DNA of 64,000 nt from NCBI GenBank assembly GCA_900175165.2, contig FWWN02000530.1, forward strand, positions 62,001-126,000, written 5' to 3'. Positions 23,458 to 36,848 of this stretch are shown piece by piece. The notes under the pieces are model-generated. The model made no database searches, was not told where the DNA came from, and saw only the letters and a program-made list of their open reading frames with translations. Each line of letters opens with the position of its first letter. Positions within the stretch are counted from its first letter, which is position 1. Source of the stretch: Rhizomucor pusillus (Eukaryota > Mucoromycota > Mucoromycetes > Mucorales > Lichtheimiaceae). The position numbers were made by a program, and so were the translations under genes.

Positions 23458-25040
23458 ATGCCCTTTCCACCACCACCGGGAGCTCGATCCCAAGATTCTT
23501 CAATAAATGACTCTTCCTTTGTTGAGCGTTCTGCGGATCTCGAGCAAGCTAGTCCCGGGTTACTGAGCAGCATAACCTCAAACCCTTACTTTTCTGCTGG
23601 TTTCGGCTTGATCGGTGTAGGCGCGGGACTGACGCTTCTGCGACAGGGCCTCAACGCCGGTGCAACATATATGAGGCGACGCTTACTGGTCACCTTGGAG
23701 ATACCCTCAAAAGACAAGTCATATCTGTGGTTTCTGCAGTGGATGTCGCAGCACGCACCGAAACGCAACGTCCAGCACCTTGCAGTTGAGACATCGTACA
23801 AACAGCACGATAACGGCAGTATCACAACGACGTTTGGATTGGTACCTGGACCTGGTATTCACTATTTCCGCTGGCGTGGAGCATGGATGAAAGTTGAGCG
23901 TCAACGTGATGGAAAAATGATGGATTTATCAACGGGCAGTCCATGGGAGACAATCACAGTGACAACATTGTCTCGAGACCGTCACGTTTTCACGCAATTG
24001 CTGCAAGAAGCACAGGAAATGGCGCTTAAAAAGCAGGAAGGAAAGACTGTTATCTACACCTCGTATGGACCAGAGTGGCGACCTTTCGGTATGCCTCGCA
24101 AACGTCGATCGCTTGACTCTGTTGTTCTCGACAATGGTGTCAAGGAACGCATTGTAGCAGACGTCAAGGCATTCATTGGCAACGGAAAATGGTACAATGA
24201 TAGAGGTAAGTAATGGCCCCAATTTTGGCAGGACCTGTGTTGCATTATCTGATCCGATATCAGGTATACCTTACAGACGAGGATATCTGCTTTATGGACC
24301 GCCGGGATCAGGAAAGACTAGCTTTATCCAAGCATTGGCGGTATGTGAACATATGTGTGGAAGACAACTTGATACTGATATCATGATAGGGAGAACTTGA
24401 ATATAATATTTGTGTCTTGAACCTGTCAGAACGTGGATTGACCGATGATCGATTAAATCATTTGCTGAGCAATGTTCCAGAACGAAGCATCATGCTTTTG
24501 GAGGATATTGACGCTGCATTCGCAAATAGAAAGCAGACGGAGAACCAGGGGTAAGAATAGCTATAGAATAACCCTAATTCATCGTTCCTTCGCATTCTGA
24601 CATATGCTTTATAGATACCAGTCAATGATTACTTTTAGTGGTTTATTGAATGCACTGGATGGTGTAGCATCTGCAGAGGAACGTATCATCTTCTTGACTA
24701 CGAACCATGTGGAGAGATTGGATCCGGCTTTGATTAGACCTGGAAGAGTTGATATGAAGGAGTTCTTCGGAAACGCTACCGAGGCTCAGATTCGTGCCAT
24801 GTTTGGAAGATTCTATGGAACAGAAGCGAAGCATCTCGAGGATAGCTTTGTGGAGCGTGTGCAGGGCAGGCCTGTCAGCACAGCCGCGTTACAGGTAACA
24901 GAGAGATAACTGTAGAATCGAAACCAACTTTGCCGAGTTACTGAGATCACTTTGTGTAATCCTAGGGCCACTTTGTGTACTTTAAGGATCGACCAGAGGA
25001 GGCTGTGGAACACACAGAGCTGTTGTGGTCTAATTTGTGA
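23458..25040 (+). CDS. BCS1: Mitochondrial AAA chaperone BCS1
   Basis: Inner-membrane AAA protein that moves the folded Rieske iron-sulfur protein into complex III. Order of parts: Pro-rich N-terminus, [20 protein letters not shown] with the membrane segment, then [27 protein letters not shown] of the BCS1 N domain, [21 protein letters not shown], and [17 protein letters not shown] pre-AAA block (here [20 protein letters not shown]). The AAA module has Walker [16 protein letters not shown], Walker [12 protein letters not shown], sensor 1 [23 protein letters not shown]. The C-terminus ends [20 protein letters not shown]. Introns at about 24206-24264, 24342-24390, 24551-24615 and 24894-24964. 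Length is close to yeast Bcs1 (about 450 residues). Confidence 0.95.
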
Positions 25041-25581
25041 TGTGGATCATCACCGATACGACAGCTATAGATTTCATCGTATATCTCTGTGACAAAATCT
25101 AATTGTACAATTCTACTCCAATTCTCACGTCGAATCCTCTTGCCATCAATCTGCAGAATATTTTTATCTTTCTTGATCGTTCAGATGAATTTAATTTTAC
25201 AACTTTGTCGCTACACAACGTTCAATGTTGATTTCTTTGAAATTATGACCATGTCATCTAGATATCCAAGAAAGTCCCAGATATACATCGTGAATGTGTG
25301 ATCACTACGATTGGAGCAGAAATGGATGCATATATGATACGTTGTACTGATTCAGCGTAAAACTCCGGGCGGTTAGTGAGCAAAGCATATGCAAAGAAAT
25401 TCGTACGTTCCATCGTCCAGCAAAAAGATAGTGTGGGCTCTTATCGGGAAAAGTCGCTTGCATGTTTCTTGGGATGACGGCTGACAAGCCGGTCAAAACT
25501 GCACATCAGTTAACACTCAGCTGTGCAGAGAGAAAGAGCACTTGCCTTTTACTGTCTTGGGATCCTCGCGTTCCCTGCAAG
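25041..25581. promoter_or_regulatory. Intergenic region, BCS1 end / SPRY adaptor promoter
   Basis: About 540 bases, AT-rich near BCS1. It must hold the BCS1 terminator and the promoter of the following gene. Small frames on both strands have no recognisable content. Confidence 0.35.
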
Positions 25582-27100
25582 ATGGACAGCAGCTATACCT
25601 GGATTCTCATTGTCGGCATTGTTGTATTTTTCGCCGTCATTGTCGTCCTGCTATGCTTTACCAAAGCAGCGGGAGAACGGTTATTCTTCTCCGGCATTGA
25701 AGACCCTGAGCTAGCCAACGAGATTGAAGAGACACCAGCACTTTTAGCCCTACTCTCGGAAGACGCACGAATCAGCTATGAGCAGGCAAAAGGTAAATGA
25801 CAAAAACCTAGCCGACAACCTATCGAGTGCTACTAGAAATTGATCAAACGCACCGCACTGTATATGCAACTCTCTTTTTCCGCAGTCTTCCAGCAACGAC
25901 ACCCGCCTGATAGCATTCCTACCGATATCACACTGTCGCAATATGTGTCGATTCAAGAGAAAGGAGTATCGGCCTTTGAGTTTGAAGGAGATCTGGAGTG
26001 CAACGCATTCGTTTCCGCGCGCACAGAGATACAATTCTTCAGCGGCGAATGCTGCGTGCAGACGAATCTTCCGTTGCCAAGAAACCAGGAAGTATATTAC
26101 TGGGAGGCACGTTTCGATGGTTCATTGTTGACCGTGGAATATATCGGTATATGTATACTCATTTGCGAGACACCTTTTCTTTTTCATGCAGGCGAAAATG
26201 TTTGAGAAACCACCGACGACAATGGTGGCGATAGGTGTGGCGACAAAACCCTATCCCCAATTTAGACTACCTGGTAAGAATATCATCATGCGACGTAATT
26301 TGCTTGCAGCAGCAGCAGCAGTTAGGATATTAACCGGAGAGTCCGTGCGTTCTAGGATGGAATCGGCACTCGCTTGCATATTTCAGCGACACTGGCGAAA
26401 AGCGCTTTAACAATCCTTTCTTTGGAAAAGAGTACGGACCGTCCTTTGAGGAAGGCGACGTTATTGGAGTCGGATATCGTCATCGAACAGGAACCATCTT
26501 CTTTACACGGAACGGCCGAAAATTCGAGGATGCATGCTCCGGACTTCGGTGGAATTTATTCCCTACCATTGGAGCCAACGGACCATGCCAAATTCATGTC
26601 AACCTTGGTCAAATGGGTAAGAAAGGGAAAAAAGGCAACTTCGCCCTCGACTGTGAGAACTGAAATCTCCTGTAGGATTTGTCTTTGTGGAGGCAAACGT
26701 TAAAAAGTGGGGTCTGGCACCGATGCAGGGAACTTTGGCTCCTCCTCCGGCCTATGGTCTCGAAGCTGGCTCACTGTTGCTCGAACGCGGCATGGCATGC
26801 TCTTCGCAGTCGAGCACACCTGTCCATCAACCAACGGCTGCAAACATCGACGACAACGACGACGAGCAACCACTTATCCAGATTGATACGCATATCCCGA
26901 TACCAAATACCCGACTACGTTATCCCCAATATTCTCCACCAGCATATTCCACTTTTCCCCGGTCACCTGGAATGTTCCCAGATCGCAGCAGGTTGCGCAA
27001 TGGACGGCCCGGTTGCAACCGCAGTGACAGCAACGCTACCAGCAGTTCTTCAAGCGATAGCAGCAGCAGCGATGTTAACGAACGCACCAGCTTACTGTGA
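25582..27100 (+). CDS. Ear1/Ssh4-like membrane protein with SPRY domain and PY motifs
   Basis: Adaptor-type protein for Rsp5-class ubiquitin ligases that act on endosomal/vacuolar membrane cargo (family knowledge). An N-terminal single membrane segment (WILIVGIVVFFAVIVVLLCF) starts at residue 6; the juxtamembrane FFSGIEDPELANEIEETPALLALL and HPPDSIPTDITLSQYVSIQEKG blocks follow, then a SPRY/B30.2 domain with VYYWEAKMFEKP, VAIGVATKPYPQFRLPG, GWNRHSLAYFSDTGEKRFNNPF, EGDVIGVGYRHRTGTIFFTRNG, NLFPTIGANGPCQIHVNLGQ and FVFVEANVKKWG. The tail holds PPPAYG and SPPAYS, PY motifs that bind WW domains. Stop at 27098-27100. Introns at about 25793-25886, 26144-26190, 26273-26355 and 26617-26675. Complete, good match to family layout. 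Confidence 0.9.
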
Positions 27101-27592
27101 TCTAACGTGCATGCATATTCTCCTCCTTCCCTCTTTATAAGTTTGTATCAGCCTATCCCTGTCTAGTGTGTCATCCCTCTTATATCTCCTCACTCTCCTT
27201 CTTTTTCTTTCCTGTGAACGTTTACTCATTGTATATATTTTCTACGTGACAAAAATGCGAAAAACCTGAAGAAACACACACAAACGCATACACACAAAAG
27301 ATTCCTCTCTCGCGCACGCGATAATTCAAGGCATGGTTTCATCAAAATCACACGATAAACAAGACAAAGGAAAAAGAAAGCAAGAAAAGAAGCTGCAAAG
27401 CGAATATTTTAATGAGTAAGTTATTACCCTATAACTAGCTAGCTAAAAGAGAAAATGCTCCGAGAGGAGGGGAAAGAAAAGTAATTGTAAGCCATGGTAT
27501 TGCTTTTTGGCGGGCGCACAAACAAACAAACAAACAAACAAACAGCCGGAAAGTAGTAAGATAACATTGTTGTTGTAGTAGTAGCAACCTTT
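27101..27592. other. Convergent 3' spacer
   Basis: Spacer between the SPRY gene and the small minus-strand gene. It contains a pyrimidine-rich tract (27120-27230), a CA-rich stretch (27275-27298) and an ACAA microsatellite (27519-27544). No coding content seen. Confidence 0.4.
27519..27544. repeat. ACAA tetranucleotide microsatellite
   Basis: About six and a half copies of ACAA in a row, in the 3' flank of the small minus-strand gene. Confidence 0.9.
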
Positions 27593-27886
27593 TTAGCTGA
27601 CATCCATTGTCTTTTCGCCGACCTTGACAAACTTGCCGGTCTGCATCTTGCTGGTTTTTGCCTTTTCTTTCATTTCCTTCTCCAGTTGCTTTGCACGTTC
27701 AGCAGGAGACATCTGTGCTTGCCACGAAGCGCGTCGAGAAGCGCCACCTTCTACCGTCATGAATGCATTTTGATCAGCTTGCGGGCGGCCGGTGGAACTG
27801 CGGGCGGAAGAACTGCCAGCACCGGTTGAACTTTCAGAAGTTGGCCAAGAGGACCGTACATTGGCTTGCAAATTATTGGACTCCAT
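27593..27886 (-). CDS. Small conserved-looking protein of unknown function
   Basis: Single-exon frame of 97 codons starting at ATG 27886. The first half is Ser/Gly/Ala-rich (STGAGSSSARSSTGR); the second half is charged and probably helical, with SWQAQMSPAERAKQLEKEMK, followed by KMQTGKFVKVGEKTMDVS at the end. The composition and the separate 5' and 3' spacers make a real gene likely. I do not recognise the family; a short soluble, mostly disordered protein is all that can be said. No signal peptide or membrane segment. Confidence 0.55.
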   Translation of the reverse strand: MESNNLQANVRSSWPTSESSTGAGSSSARSSTGRPQADQNAFMTVEGGASRRASWQAQMSPAERAKQLEKEMKEKAKTSKMQTGKFVKVGEKTMDVS

Positions 27887-28529
27887 AGTGTGATAGAGAT
27901 TGTATAAAAGAAGAGAAAATAAAGAAGATCAAAAAGAGATAGACAGACGGTCCTTGTAAATCAATTGCTGAAACAATGAGTAACATCACAGTGATGTAAG
28001 AACCAGAAAGAGCAATTTTGGGCATCGATGTGAAACAACAGGATCGCCTCAGACTCTGCTATGTATTAATGAGATCAGCATGGATCTTCGGCTCTGGGTG
28101 GATCATCGCAGAATGCTGTGTGTGCGTTACACACATACAGTACACAGCAGATGGTTATCCACCCTGATCTCTGGTCCAGCACATGCTTCTTGTGTATCTC
28201 TGCACGCGCCGATAAACTTTTTCTTCTTAAAACTGTCCCGTGCACGAGAGAGGCACGCCCTTTCTCTTTTCCTTTTCTTGCTTTTCCCTTTTTTCCCAGT
28301 ACGTTTACATCATGGATACAGGCCGTATCTATCTCCCCTCTATAAGTAGGATGCTCGATGTAGACAGGTCCAAAGAAGAAGACACGCAGCTTGCACATGA
28401 TGGTTTGCAGATAACGGTGGCTTCATGCAGCCTACCGCCAGGCGGTTATCTCTTGTTGACAATCTATCCTCATTCATCTTTCTTCGTCTTGCAGGCACCG
28501 AGCACCAGCGTCCTACTAGCACCCGTACG
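27887..28529. promoter_or_regulatory. Divergent region, small gene / C2H2 factor
   Basis: About 640 bases. A pyrimidine tract (about 28258-28295) and a TATAAG at about 28340 lie ahead of the zinc-finger gene on the plus strand; such CT tracts are common in fungal promoters. Frames on either strand here have no recognisable product. Confidence 0.4.
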
Positions 28530-29615
28530 ATGACCACCACGGTCTTTGCAGCGACTACCAGCGCGACGGTGCCGCCGGGTTATCCCGTATCTGAGCTACA
28601 GATGTCAGCTGATGGGCTTGCGCAAGAAACGAATCCAGCGGCGCAAATATATGTCGATGACAATACATCGTCCTCGGCTGCGGACGAGAGCCCATCGCCG
28701 GTATCGCTGGAGACCATAATCAGTTTTAACGATCACGCCCACCAGCAACGGCAGCAGCAGCAGCAGAGATATCCCCCAAATACAATGACATTTCCAAATT
28801 ATCTTCATCATGAGCATATGCAATCATCGATGCAGGACATCCGGTTGCCACCTTACTATCCTATGCATAACGGAATACAACGGCATGCATCAAATCTTCT
28901 TACGACACCTTGGCCGTATTACACATCAAACCCAAACCAGTCTATATCCGTACAACCCGAGGCCCGTGCAGCGCCCAAAAATGTCGCTGCTCCTATGATC
29001 GGCTCGGCGATTCAAAACGGCAAAGTTTCCCACCCTGCTTCTGCTGCTGCTATGCCCACCACCATAAAAACTACTTCTGCTCAACAACGACACAAGCGCA
29101 CCGCTTCTGCCCGAGAATACTCGCCATGCCCAAAATCATCACCGTCATTGATGCATAGTCGATCCCCGTCAACTTCTGCGGTAGCAGCTGTTACTAGCGC
29201 AACTTCATCGAATGTTACTGCTGATCCCGGTCAGCAGAAAAAGTTGGATCACAAGCAATCATCACCGTCGTCCACAAATCCACCGCAGCAGCAGCAGCAG
29301 CAACGGCAAATACATGAAAACCACAGATACCGCTGCGACGTTTGTTTAAAAGCGTTTTCACGGCCATCGTCGCTTCGTGTGCACATGCATTCACACACCG
29401 GCGAGAAACCGCATTTATGCCCACATCCAGGCTGCGGTAAACGGTTCAGCGTACAGAGTAACATGCGTCGACACCTGCGAGTGCATTACTGCAACTCGTT
29501 TCCTGACAAACCAGTTAACAGTAGTGACCCTAAAAATGCGTCGCTTCCAAAGGATCCTCCCATAGCCCCCATTGTCCCCTTGTCTCCCAACGATGATGAT
29601 GACTCTCTTGTCTAA
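28530..29615 (+). CDS. C2H2 zinc-finger transcription factor (two fingers)
   Basis: Probable nuclear DNA-binding protein of about 361 residues. Most of it is low-complexity (Gln, Ser, Pro, Thr), with CAG runs at 28749-28768 and 29286-29302. Near the C-terminus are two adjacent C2H2 fingers: [20 protein letters not shown] ending HSHTGEKP (classical TGEKP linker), then [20 protein letters not shown] with HLRVH; the second has a four-residue spacing between its cysteines. No other domain is visible. ATG 28530 is preferred; the frame is open back to an ATG at 28425, which would add 35 residues. Target genes are unknown. Confidence 0.8.
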   Translation: MTTTVFAATTSATVPPGYPVSELQMSADGLAQETNPAAQIYVDDNTSSSAADESPSPVSLETIISFNDHAHQQRQQQQQRYPPNTMTFPNYLHHEHMQSSMQDIRLPPYYPMHNGIQRHASNLLTTPWPYYTSNPNQSISVQPEARAAPKNVAAPMIGSAIQNGKVSHPASAAAMPTTIKTTSAQQRHKRTASAREYSPCPKSSPSLMHSRSPSTSAVAAVTSATSSNVTADPGQQKKLDHKQSSPSSTNPPQQQQQQRQIHENHRYRCDVCLKAFSRPSSLRVHMHSHTGEKPHLCPHPGCGKRFSVQSNMRRHLRVHYCNSFPDKPVNSSDPKNASLPKDPPIAPIVPLSPNDDDDSLV

Positions 29616-29623
29616 TTTCCCCC

Positions 29624-29636
29624 CGCGCGCGCGCGC
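29624..29636. repeat. CG dinucleotide run
   Basis: Alternating CG run of about six units in the 96-base gap between the zinc-finger stop and the MAP2 start. Confidence 0.85.
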
Positions 29637-29711
29637 ATGATGAACTCTCAAAAATTTTCTTTTTCATTTTCGGTTTCCTGCTGACTGCCGCTTGCTTTTT
29701 GCAAACTAAAA

Positions 29712-31605
<1,894 letters not shown>

Positions 31606-31747
31606 ACCTTTCCAAAATGGTGGTAATAAAAAAACAGTTTGCCTCAAAATGCTGTGTGGATTGTTGGAAAAATGCATGGGGACATAGCAGGAGAAAATTA
31701 AAAAGATAAATGCTGGCTGGACAAGTCTGATATACGAGTATATAAAT

Positions 31748-33404
31748 CTATTCTTCTCGATCTTTAGCTTTTTGCTTTGCTCGCTCCTTCCAGGTCTCAC
31801 GTATCCGTGGGGCTATCTCGATAAGCTGCCACAATATACGTATCATTAGTTCCATGTACATTATCGTACACATGTTGCTTGAGTTACCTCTTCCTGGGAG
31901 ACGGCCTCGCTGATACTTCGCAGTACGCGGTCGACAGTCGAGTGATGGTTGCCGTCTGGTTTGTCGTCACGAACGCGCATGAAACGCCAAGGAGATGACA
32001 AGTTGAGGCGGTCCTGAGCTTCTGGATCATAGTTACATTCTATAATACGACCTTCTAAGCTGCGTGGGCTGTTTCCAGCCAAAGCATGCCACTCTTCCTC
32101 TGTGATACCCAGTTCATTGAAATATGTATAATCGCTTCCTCCTTGCCAGACGAGCAAGTCTATCCGCGGCTTAGCTTTGTAGTCATACACTCCCGGCAAA
32201 GTCGTGCTAGGTGGAAAGTGCAGCCGAACTTTAAAGTCGATTGAATTTTCGTTTGCAGGTTTCCATTTTATCCTACAATTTTGCGTAAGCTTTCTTGTCT
32301 TCTCCAGTCTCGATATATATTTTGCCTGAACTTTACATTTTATCACATGTACCTAGAATGTAAGGTGCCTGCACCGACGTGAAAATAAGGCCATCGTTAC
32401 CATGCTTGAGATGCGGTATAATGTCGTTAAATACAGTGGGAAGATTGTACGAAAAGTGCTGTTCTTTGAATTCAACGCTACCGAGACAAAAGCACATTAA
32501 CTACAAATCCTCCTTTGCACTTGTCTACAACATAGCTAATGTACCTGAAAGGTTGATGTTTTACCATGTGAGGATTCTTGCGGAGCATTTCATTGTGTGG
32601 TCGAATGATATCGGTTTTAAGATACTACATGGTGGTTGACGACCGTTAGGTCCTTGAGCCTAAAGCATCTTTTTACAGGAAAACTCACGCCAAGTCGTTT
32701 CATCAAGTCTCTTGATATTAGCAGACGCTGTTCGACTCTCAAGCAATCAAATAATAAAAACCGCAGACGAGTCTGATGGCCATGTTAAGTAAAGTTGGGG
32801 ACATGGTATCAAGCTATGTCCATACTAACCGATCCGTCCTTCTCCTTGTCCAATACAAACTCTCCATCAATGATTGTATCCACATGGGTTTTGCGAAATG
32901 TAGGGTCATTTGGAATAGGGAAACGGAAATTGTCGACAACGTGGAAGTTACTTTTACGATCAAACTGGGCAATTTTTTTCCTGTCAGCATTCTCAAGCAT
33001 GGATTATTGTCGTCTTTTACAATGGTACCAAGTAAACTTTGGGACGTTTCTGCTCATCCACGGCCAAATATGCCAAACATCGCACACCGTCCGATTTTTC
33101 GGCAACAAAGTAACTATCACCATATTCACAGAATTAAATCCAAGGTTTATAAATGAAAGCAAGGCAGCAAAACGTACTCTTCCTGTTTAAGCTCTTCCAG
33201 CTGTGCTGTACCAAAACTCACTGGCTGTGCTCCTGGAAATCTAAAATCCCAGGATCAGATCGTGCGTTACTCATCAGTAGAGTGGATACCGATCAACCTG
33301 TATTTCTTCATGTTCAGTAGATCTGCAACCTTCTCCTTCAGCCACGTGTCATCTTTCACAGGAATTCCAGGAATGTTTGGTACAACGTTGTGTTGCTGTT
33401 GCAT
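31748..33404 (-). CDS. CEG1: mRNA guanylyltransferase (capping enzyme alpha subunit, Ceg1-type)
   Basis: Nuclear enzyme that transfers GMP to the 5' end of nascent mRNA through a covalent Lys-GMP. Start at ATG 33404, then NVVPNIPGIPV. Motif I is seen as EKSDGVR with the catalytic Lys, motif III as IIDGEFVLDKEKDGS, with VYLVDRKNNF-type sequence between. The C-terminal OB-fold part is clear: KPRIDLLVWQGG, TEEEWHALAGNSPRSLEGRI, ECNYDPEAQDRLNLSSPWRF and MRVRDDKPDGNHHSTVDRVL (motif V/VI region). The last exon ends KQKAKDREE, stop 31748-31750. The fungal split arrangement, with no attached triphosphatase domain, fits this size. It is divergent from the Nup98 gene with about 170 bases between the starts. 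Confidence 0.9.
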
Positions 33405-33572
33405 GGTGGAGTCAGTGTGTGTGTGTGTGTGGACGAGGAGGTGAGACACTTTCACTGCGGATTTCCAGCCAGCGGGGGCGCCGCCTATTTTTTTCTTCGC
33501 TGCTGCAAAAACGCGTGGAGTTTTTTAACCCACTTCTTCCCTGATACCACTCTTTGCTTATCCCGCCTTGTA
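33405..33572. promoter_or_regulatory. Short bidirectional promoter, capping enzyme / Nup98
   Basis: Only 168 bases separate two divergent start codons. A GT repeat of eight units lies at 33415-33430, next to the capping-enzyme start. Both genes serve mRNA formation or export, but co-regulation is speculation. Confidence 0.45.
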
Positions 33573-36500
33573 ATGTTTGGCAAAAGCGCATTTGGAAGTG
33601 GTGGTGGTTTCGGCCAGCAACCACAGCAGACTTCAGTCTTTGGCCAACAGCCGCAACAACAGCAATCTGCGTTCGGAGGTAGGGTGAATCAATCGTTGCT
33701 CTCGATGAATACATTGTGAGATCGTAACACGCTGCGCAGGATTCGGTGCAACTTCTACACCATCGACAGCATTTGGAAGCACAACTAACACTGGAACCAG
33801 CGCTTTCGGTCAGCCTGCACAAACGTCAGCTTTTGGCAGCACCGGTACTACAGGTAAAGGATCACGGGTATACACTGAATACAATGTAAGTAGCAGCACT
33901 CACAAACATTATCATTGGTTAGGAGGTTTTGGAACGGGAACTTCAGCATTTGGACAATCACGACCATCCGCTTTTGGTGGAACTTCTACATTCGGCTCAG
34001 GTACGATCATCAGCTTTGTTCCGTTCTGGATGTTTTCTTCATTTTGTTAAGGCACGCATTACTAACAATGCGTCGTTGACAGCTCAACCTTCCACTGGAT
34101 TTGGCGGATTTGGTTCAAGTAAGTTTCTCCCTGGTACCAATTGATCATCCTTTGGAACTAACGAACATTCGTTGTTTCTTCCTTGCAGCTACCACTAGCG
34201 CACCATCTGCATTTGGTTCAACAACTACTCAAACCGGTGGAGGTCTCTTTGGCCAAAGCCGCCCGAGTGCGTTTGGAACTGCAACTACTAGCACACCGAG
34301 TGCTTTTGGATCTACAACTGGCACGAGCGCCTTCGGTCAAAGTCAACCGCAACAGAGCGCGTTCGGAATGGGTGCAACGACTTCAACGTTCGGTCAGCCT
34401 ACCGCAGCTGGAGCCGGCCAAGGAACAGCTATTGCAGATTTCTCGCCTACTCAAGATCGCGACATCGCTTCCGGTGTAAACAACTTTTTCCAAACTATTA
34501 CTGCTATGCCACAATACCGCAACTACTCGCTCGAAGAATTGCGTTTGCAGGACTACGCTCAAAATCGTAAAACATCTGGAGCAGCTGCTGCTCCCGGTGG
34601 ATTTGGAACGGCAACAACAGGTGGATTTGGCAGCACTGCAACTACCACGCCTTTTGGTCAAACAGGTGGTTCAGCATTTGGACAGCAAGGAACATCTGCG
34701 TTCGGTCAACCCCAAACATCCTCCGCATTCGGATCAACCGGCACTGGAACTAGTCTTTTCGGTCAACAGCAGCAGCCATCTACCGGCACTTCAGCGTTCG
34801 GCCCCGGTACCACCGGCGGCTTTGGATCCACTGGGGGCGGTTTCGGATCGACCACAGGAACCGGCGGTTTTGGAAGCACTGGTACTGGTGCTTTCGGCTC
34901 TGCAGCTAGCACTGCTGCTAAACCGCTTTTTGGTAAGATTTAGAGATGGATTTTTTACTGGAATGTGCTTTCGCAATAACCTGGAATTCTTTATGTTTAG
35001 GATCAACCCAACCAAGCACCGGAGGCTTCGGTACATCGGCTACATCAGCCTTTGGACAGCAATCCGCTGGCACATCTGCATTTGGACAAACCAATCAACA
35101 ACAACAAACTGGATTTGGATTTGGCCAAAAACCAGCAGGCACTACTACTGGAGGATTTGGAACTGGTACTACTGGTGGTTTTGGTACTGGATTTGGTTCA
35201 ACAGCAACGAGCAAGCCTACAACTTCGTTCTCCTTTGGTGCAACTGGAGGACAACAGACCGGAACGACCGGATTCGGTGGTGGATTTGGATCTACCGGCA
35301 CTGGCACCACCGGCTTTGGCCAGACTCAAACATCGCAACCGGGCAGTCTCTTTGGTGCCAATAAGCCTGCTGGTACAGGAACCTCGCTCTTTGGCAATAC
35401 TACCCAGCAAACCACTGGTACTGGCTTCGGATTCGGCACTGGCCAGACGGGAACTGGATTTGGTGGAACTGGTGGCACCAGCCTATTTGGCGCTAAGCCT
35501 GCTGCAGGAACTGGAACTACTGGCAATCTGTTCGGCAACACGCAAACCGGAACCACCGGTTTCGGAGGCTTTGGCGCTCAACAGGGAGGAAGCACCTTCA
35601 CTATTCCAGCCACTGGTGGTTTGACATCGTTTGGTACGAGCAGCCAGACTCAGCAGCCTTTGGTCGCCTCTGTGGATCAGAACCCGTATGGCAAAAACCC
35701 ACTGTTCGAGGACGCAAAGCCTGGAGCTACCACGCTTGGAGGCAAGACCGAACCAAGCGCTGTGCCGATAGAAGGAGCCGACAAGAAGCCTCTTGCTCCT
35801 CACTATCCGATTTCACCACGCGTAGTATCCAAGATCAAACTGCGTGGATTCTCCTTCAGCCCATCTCCTAAGCCTGGATCTAAACGGATGAGTTCTTTGG
35901 AAGGTATCAGCGATGATGCAGTCCTCGGTGCCGGCGCATTTACGCTACGACCAAGTAACAAGAAACTCGTCTTTGACAAGGACATTAGCAGCAAGGAAGT
36001 GACATTTTTGGCAAACAAGAAGGAAAACCGATCCAAGATTCTCTTTGACCCGAAACTCGAACTTGTCACTCCAAACAAGGATGATGGCAAGCAACAACAA
36101 CAGCAGCAACCAACTGTAGATGAAGCAACAAAGGCTATTAGCATTGGAGAAACCAGCGCACCTTCTGCTGCCTTCTCATCCGTCAGCAGCCAGAATGGCT
36201 ACTACTCCTCTCCAACATTGGATGCCTTGTTAACCATGAGCAAGGATGAATTAAAGCACGTTGAAGGCTTTGTTGTAGGCAGAAAGGGCTACGGTGAAGT
36301 TCGATTCCAAGAACCTGTGGATTTGTCTCAAGTCAACCTGCATGAAATTATGGGCGAACTGATTGTAATTGAACGACGCACGGTGGTAGTCTACCCCAAG
36401 GAGGAACGCAAGGCACCCGAAGGTTCTGAAATGAACAAGCCCGCAATCATCACGATAAATGGATGCTTCCCAGAAGATAAGGACACCAACCAAGCCATCA

Positions 36501-36622
36501 AAGATCCGAACCACCCGCGCGTAAAATCGTACGAAGAAAGGCTCAAGAAGAAGCGAGATACCGAGTTCATCAGCTACGATGCCAAGACTGGCGAATGGAA
36601 ATTTAGAGTCAAGCACTTTTAA
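33573..36622 (+). CDS. Nup98-type FG nucleoporin (Nup98/Nup100/Nup116/Nup145N)
   Basis: Nuclear pore protein. From ATG 33573 (MFGKSAFGSGGGFGQ) runs a long FG-repeat region rich in Gly, Thr, Ser and Gln with many SAFG, GFG and LFG units, over about six short exons. Within it is a Gle2-binding (GLEBS) segment, FSPTQDRDIASGVNNFFQTI and PQYRNYSLEELRLQDYAQ, that recruits Rae1/Gle2. A linker with SKIKLRGFSFSPSPKPGSK follows, then the autoproteolytic/NPC-targeting domain: LDALLTMSKDELKHVEGFVV, GYGEVRFQEPVDLSQVNLHE, TVVVYPKEERKAP, PAIITINGCFPED, YEERLKKKRDTEFISYDAK and EWKFRVKHF, immediately followed by TAA (36620-36622). The chain therefore stops at the HF that normally precedes the cleavage site. 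Intron at about 34934-35000. Confidence 0.93.
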
Positions 36623-36742
36623 TCAATGCTCTGCTTTGTTACCCTGCTGCAATGCGCCGGGAGTTCATATTTGCAGGCAAAATTGTATAGCTTAGCGCAA
36701 GAAAACAATAGTAAACAAGAGAGAGACAAAAAATGGAACAAG

Positions 36743-36761
36743 AATAAAAGATTATAATAAA
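36743..36761 (+). terminator. Two polyadenylation signal candidates for Nup98
   Basis: AATAAA at 36743-36748 and again at 36756-36761, about 120-140 bases past the Nup98 stop and just before the convergent epsilon-COP stop at 36849. Confidence 0.45.
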
Positions 36762-36848
36762 GATGCCCCCTCCCAATCGAACCCAATCTTGCAAACGATT
36801 TTGATGGATACATGGAGAAAATATAGTTGATGTTTAGTGTAATAGTAT

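Noticed and set aside
34597..35364. 255-codon frame in the Nup98 region
   Set aside because: Frame-shifted reading of the FG repeats; repeat DNA leaves all frames open.
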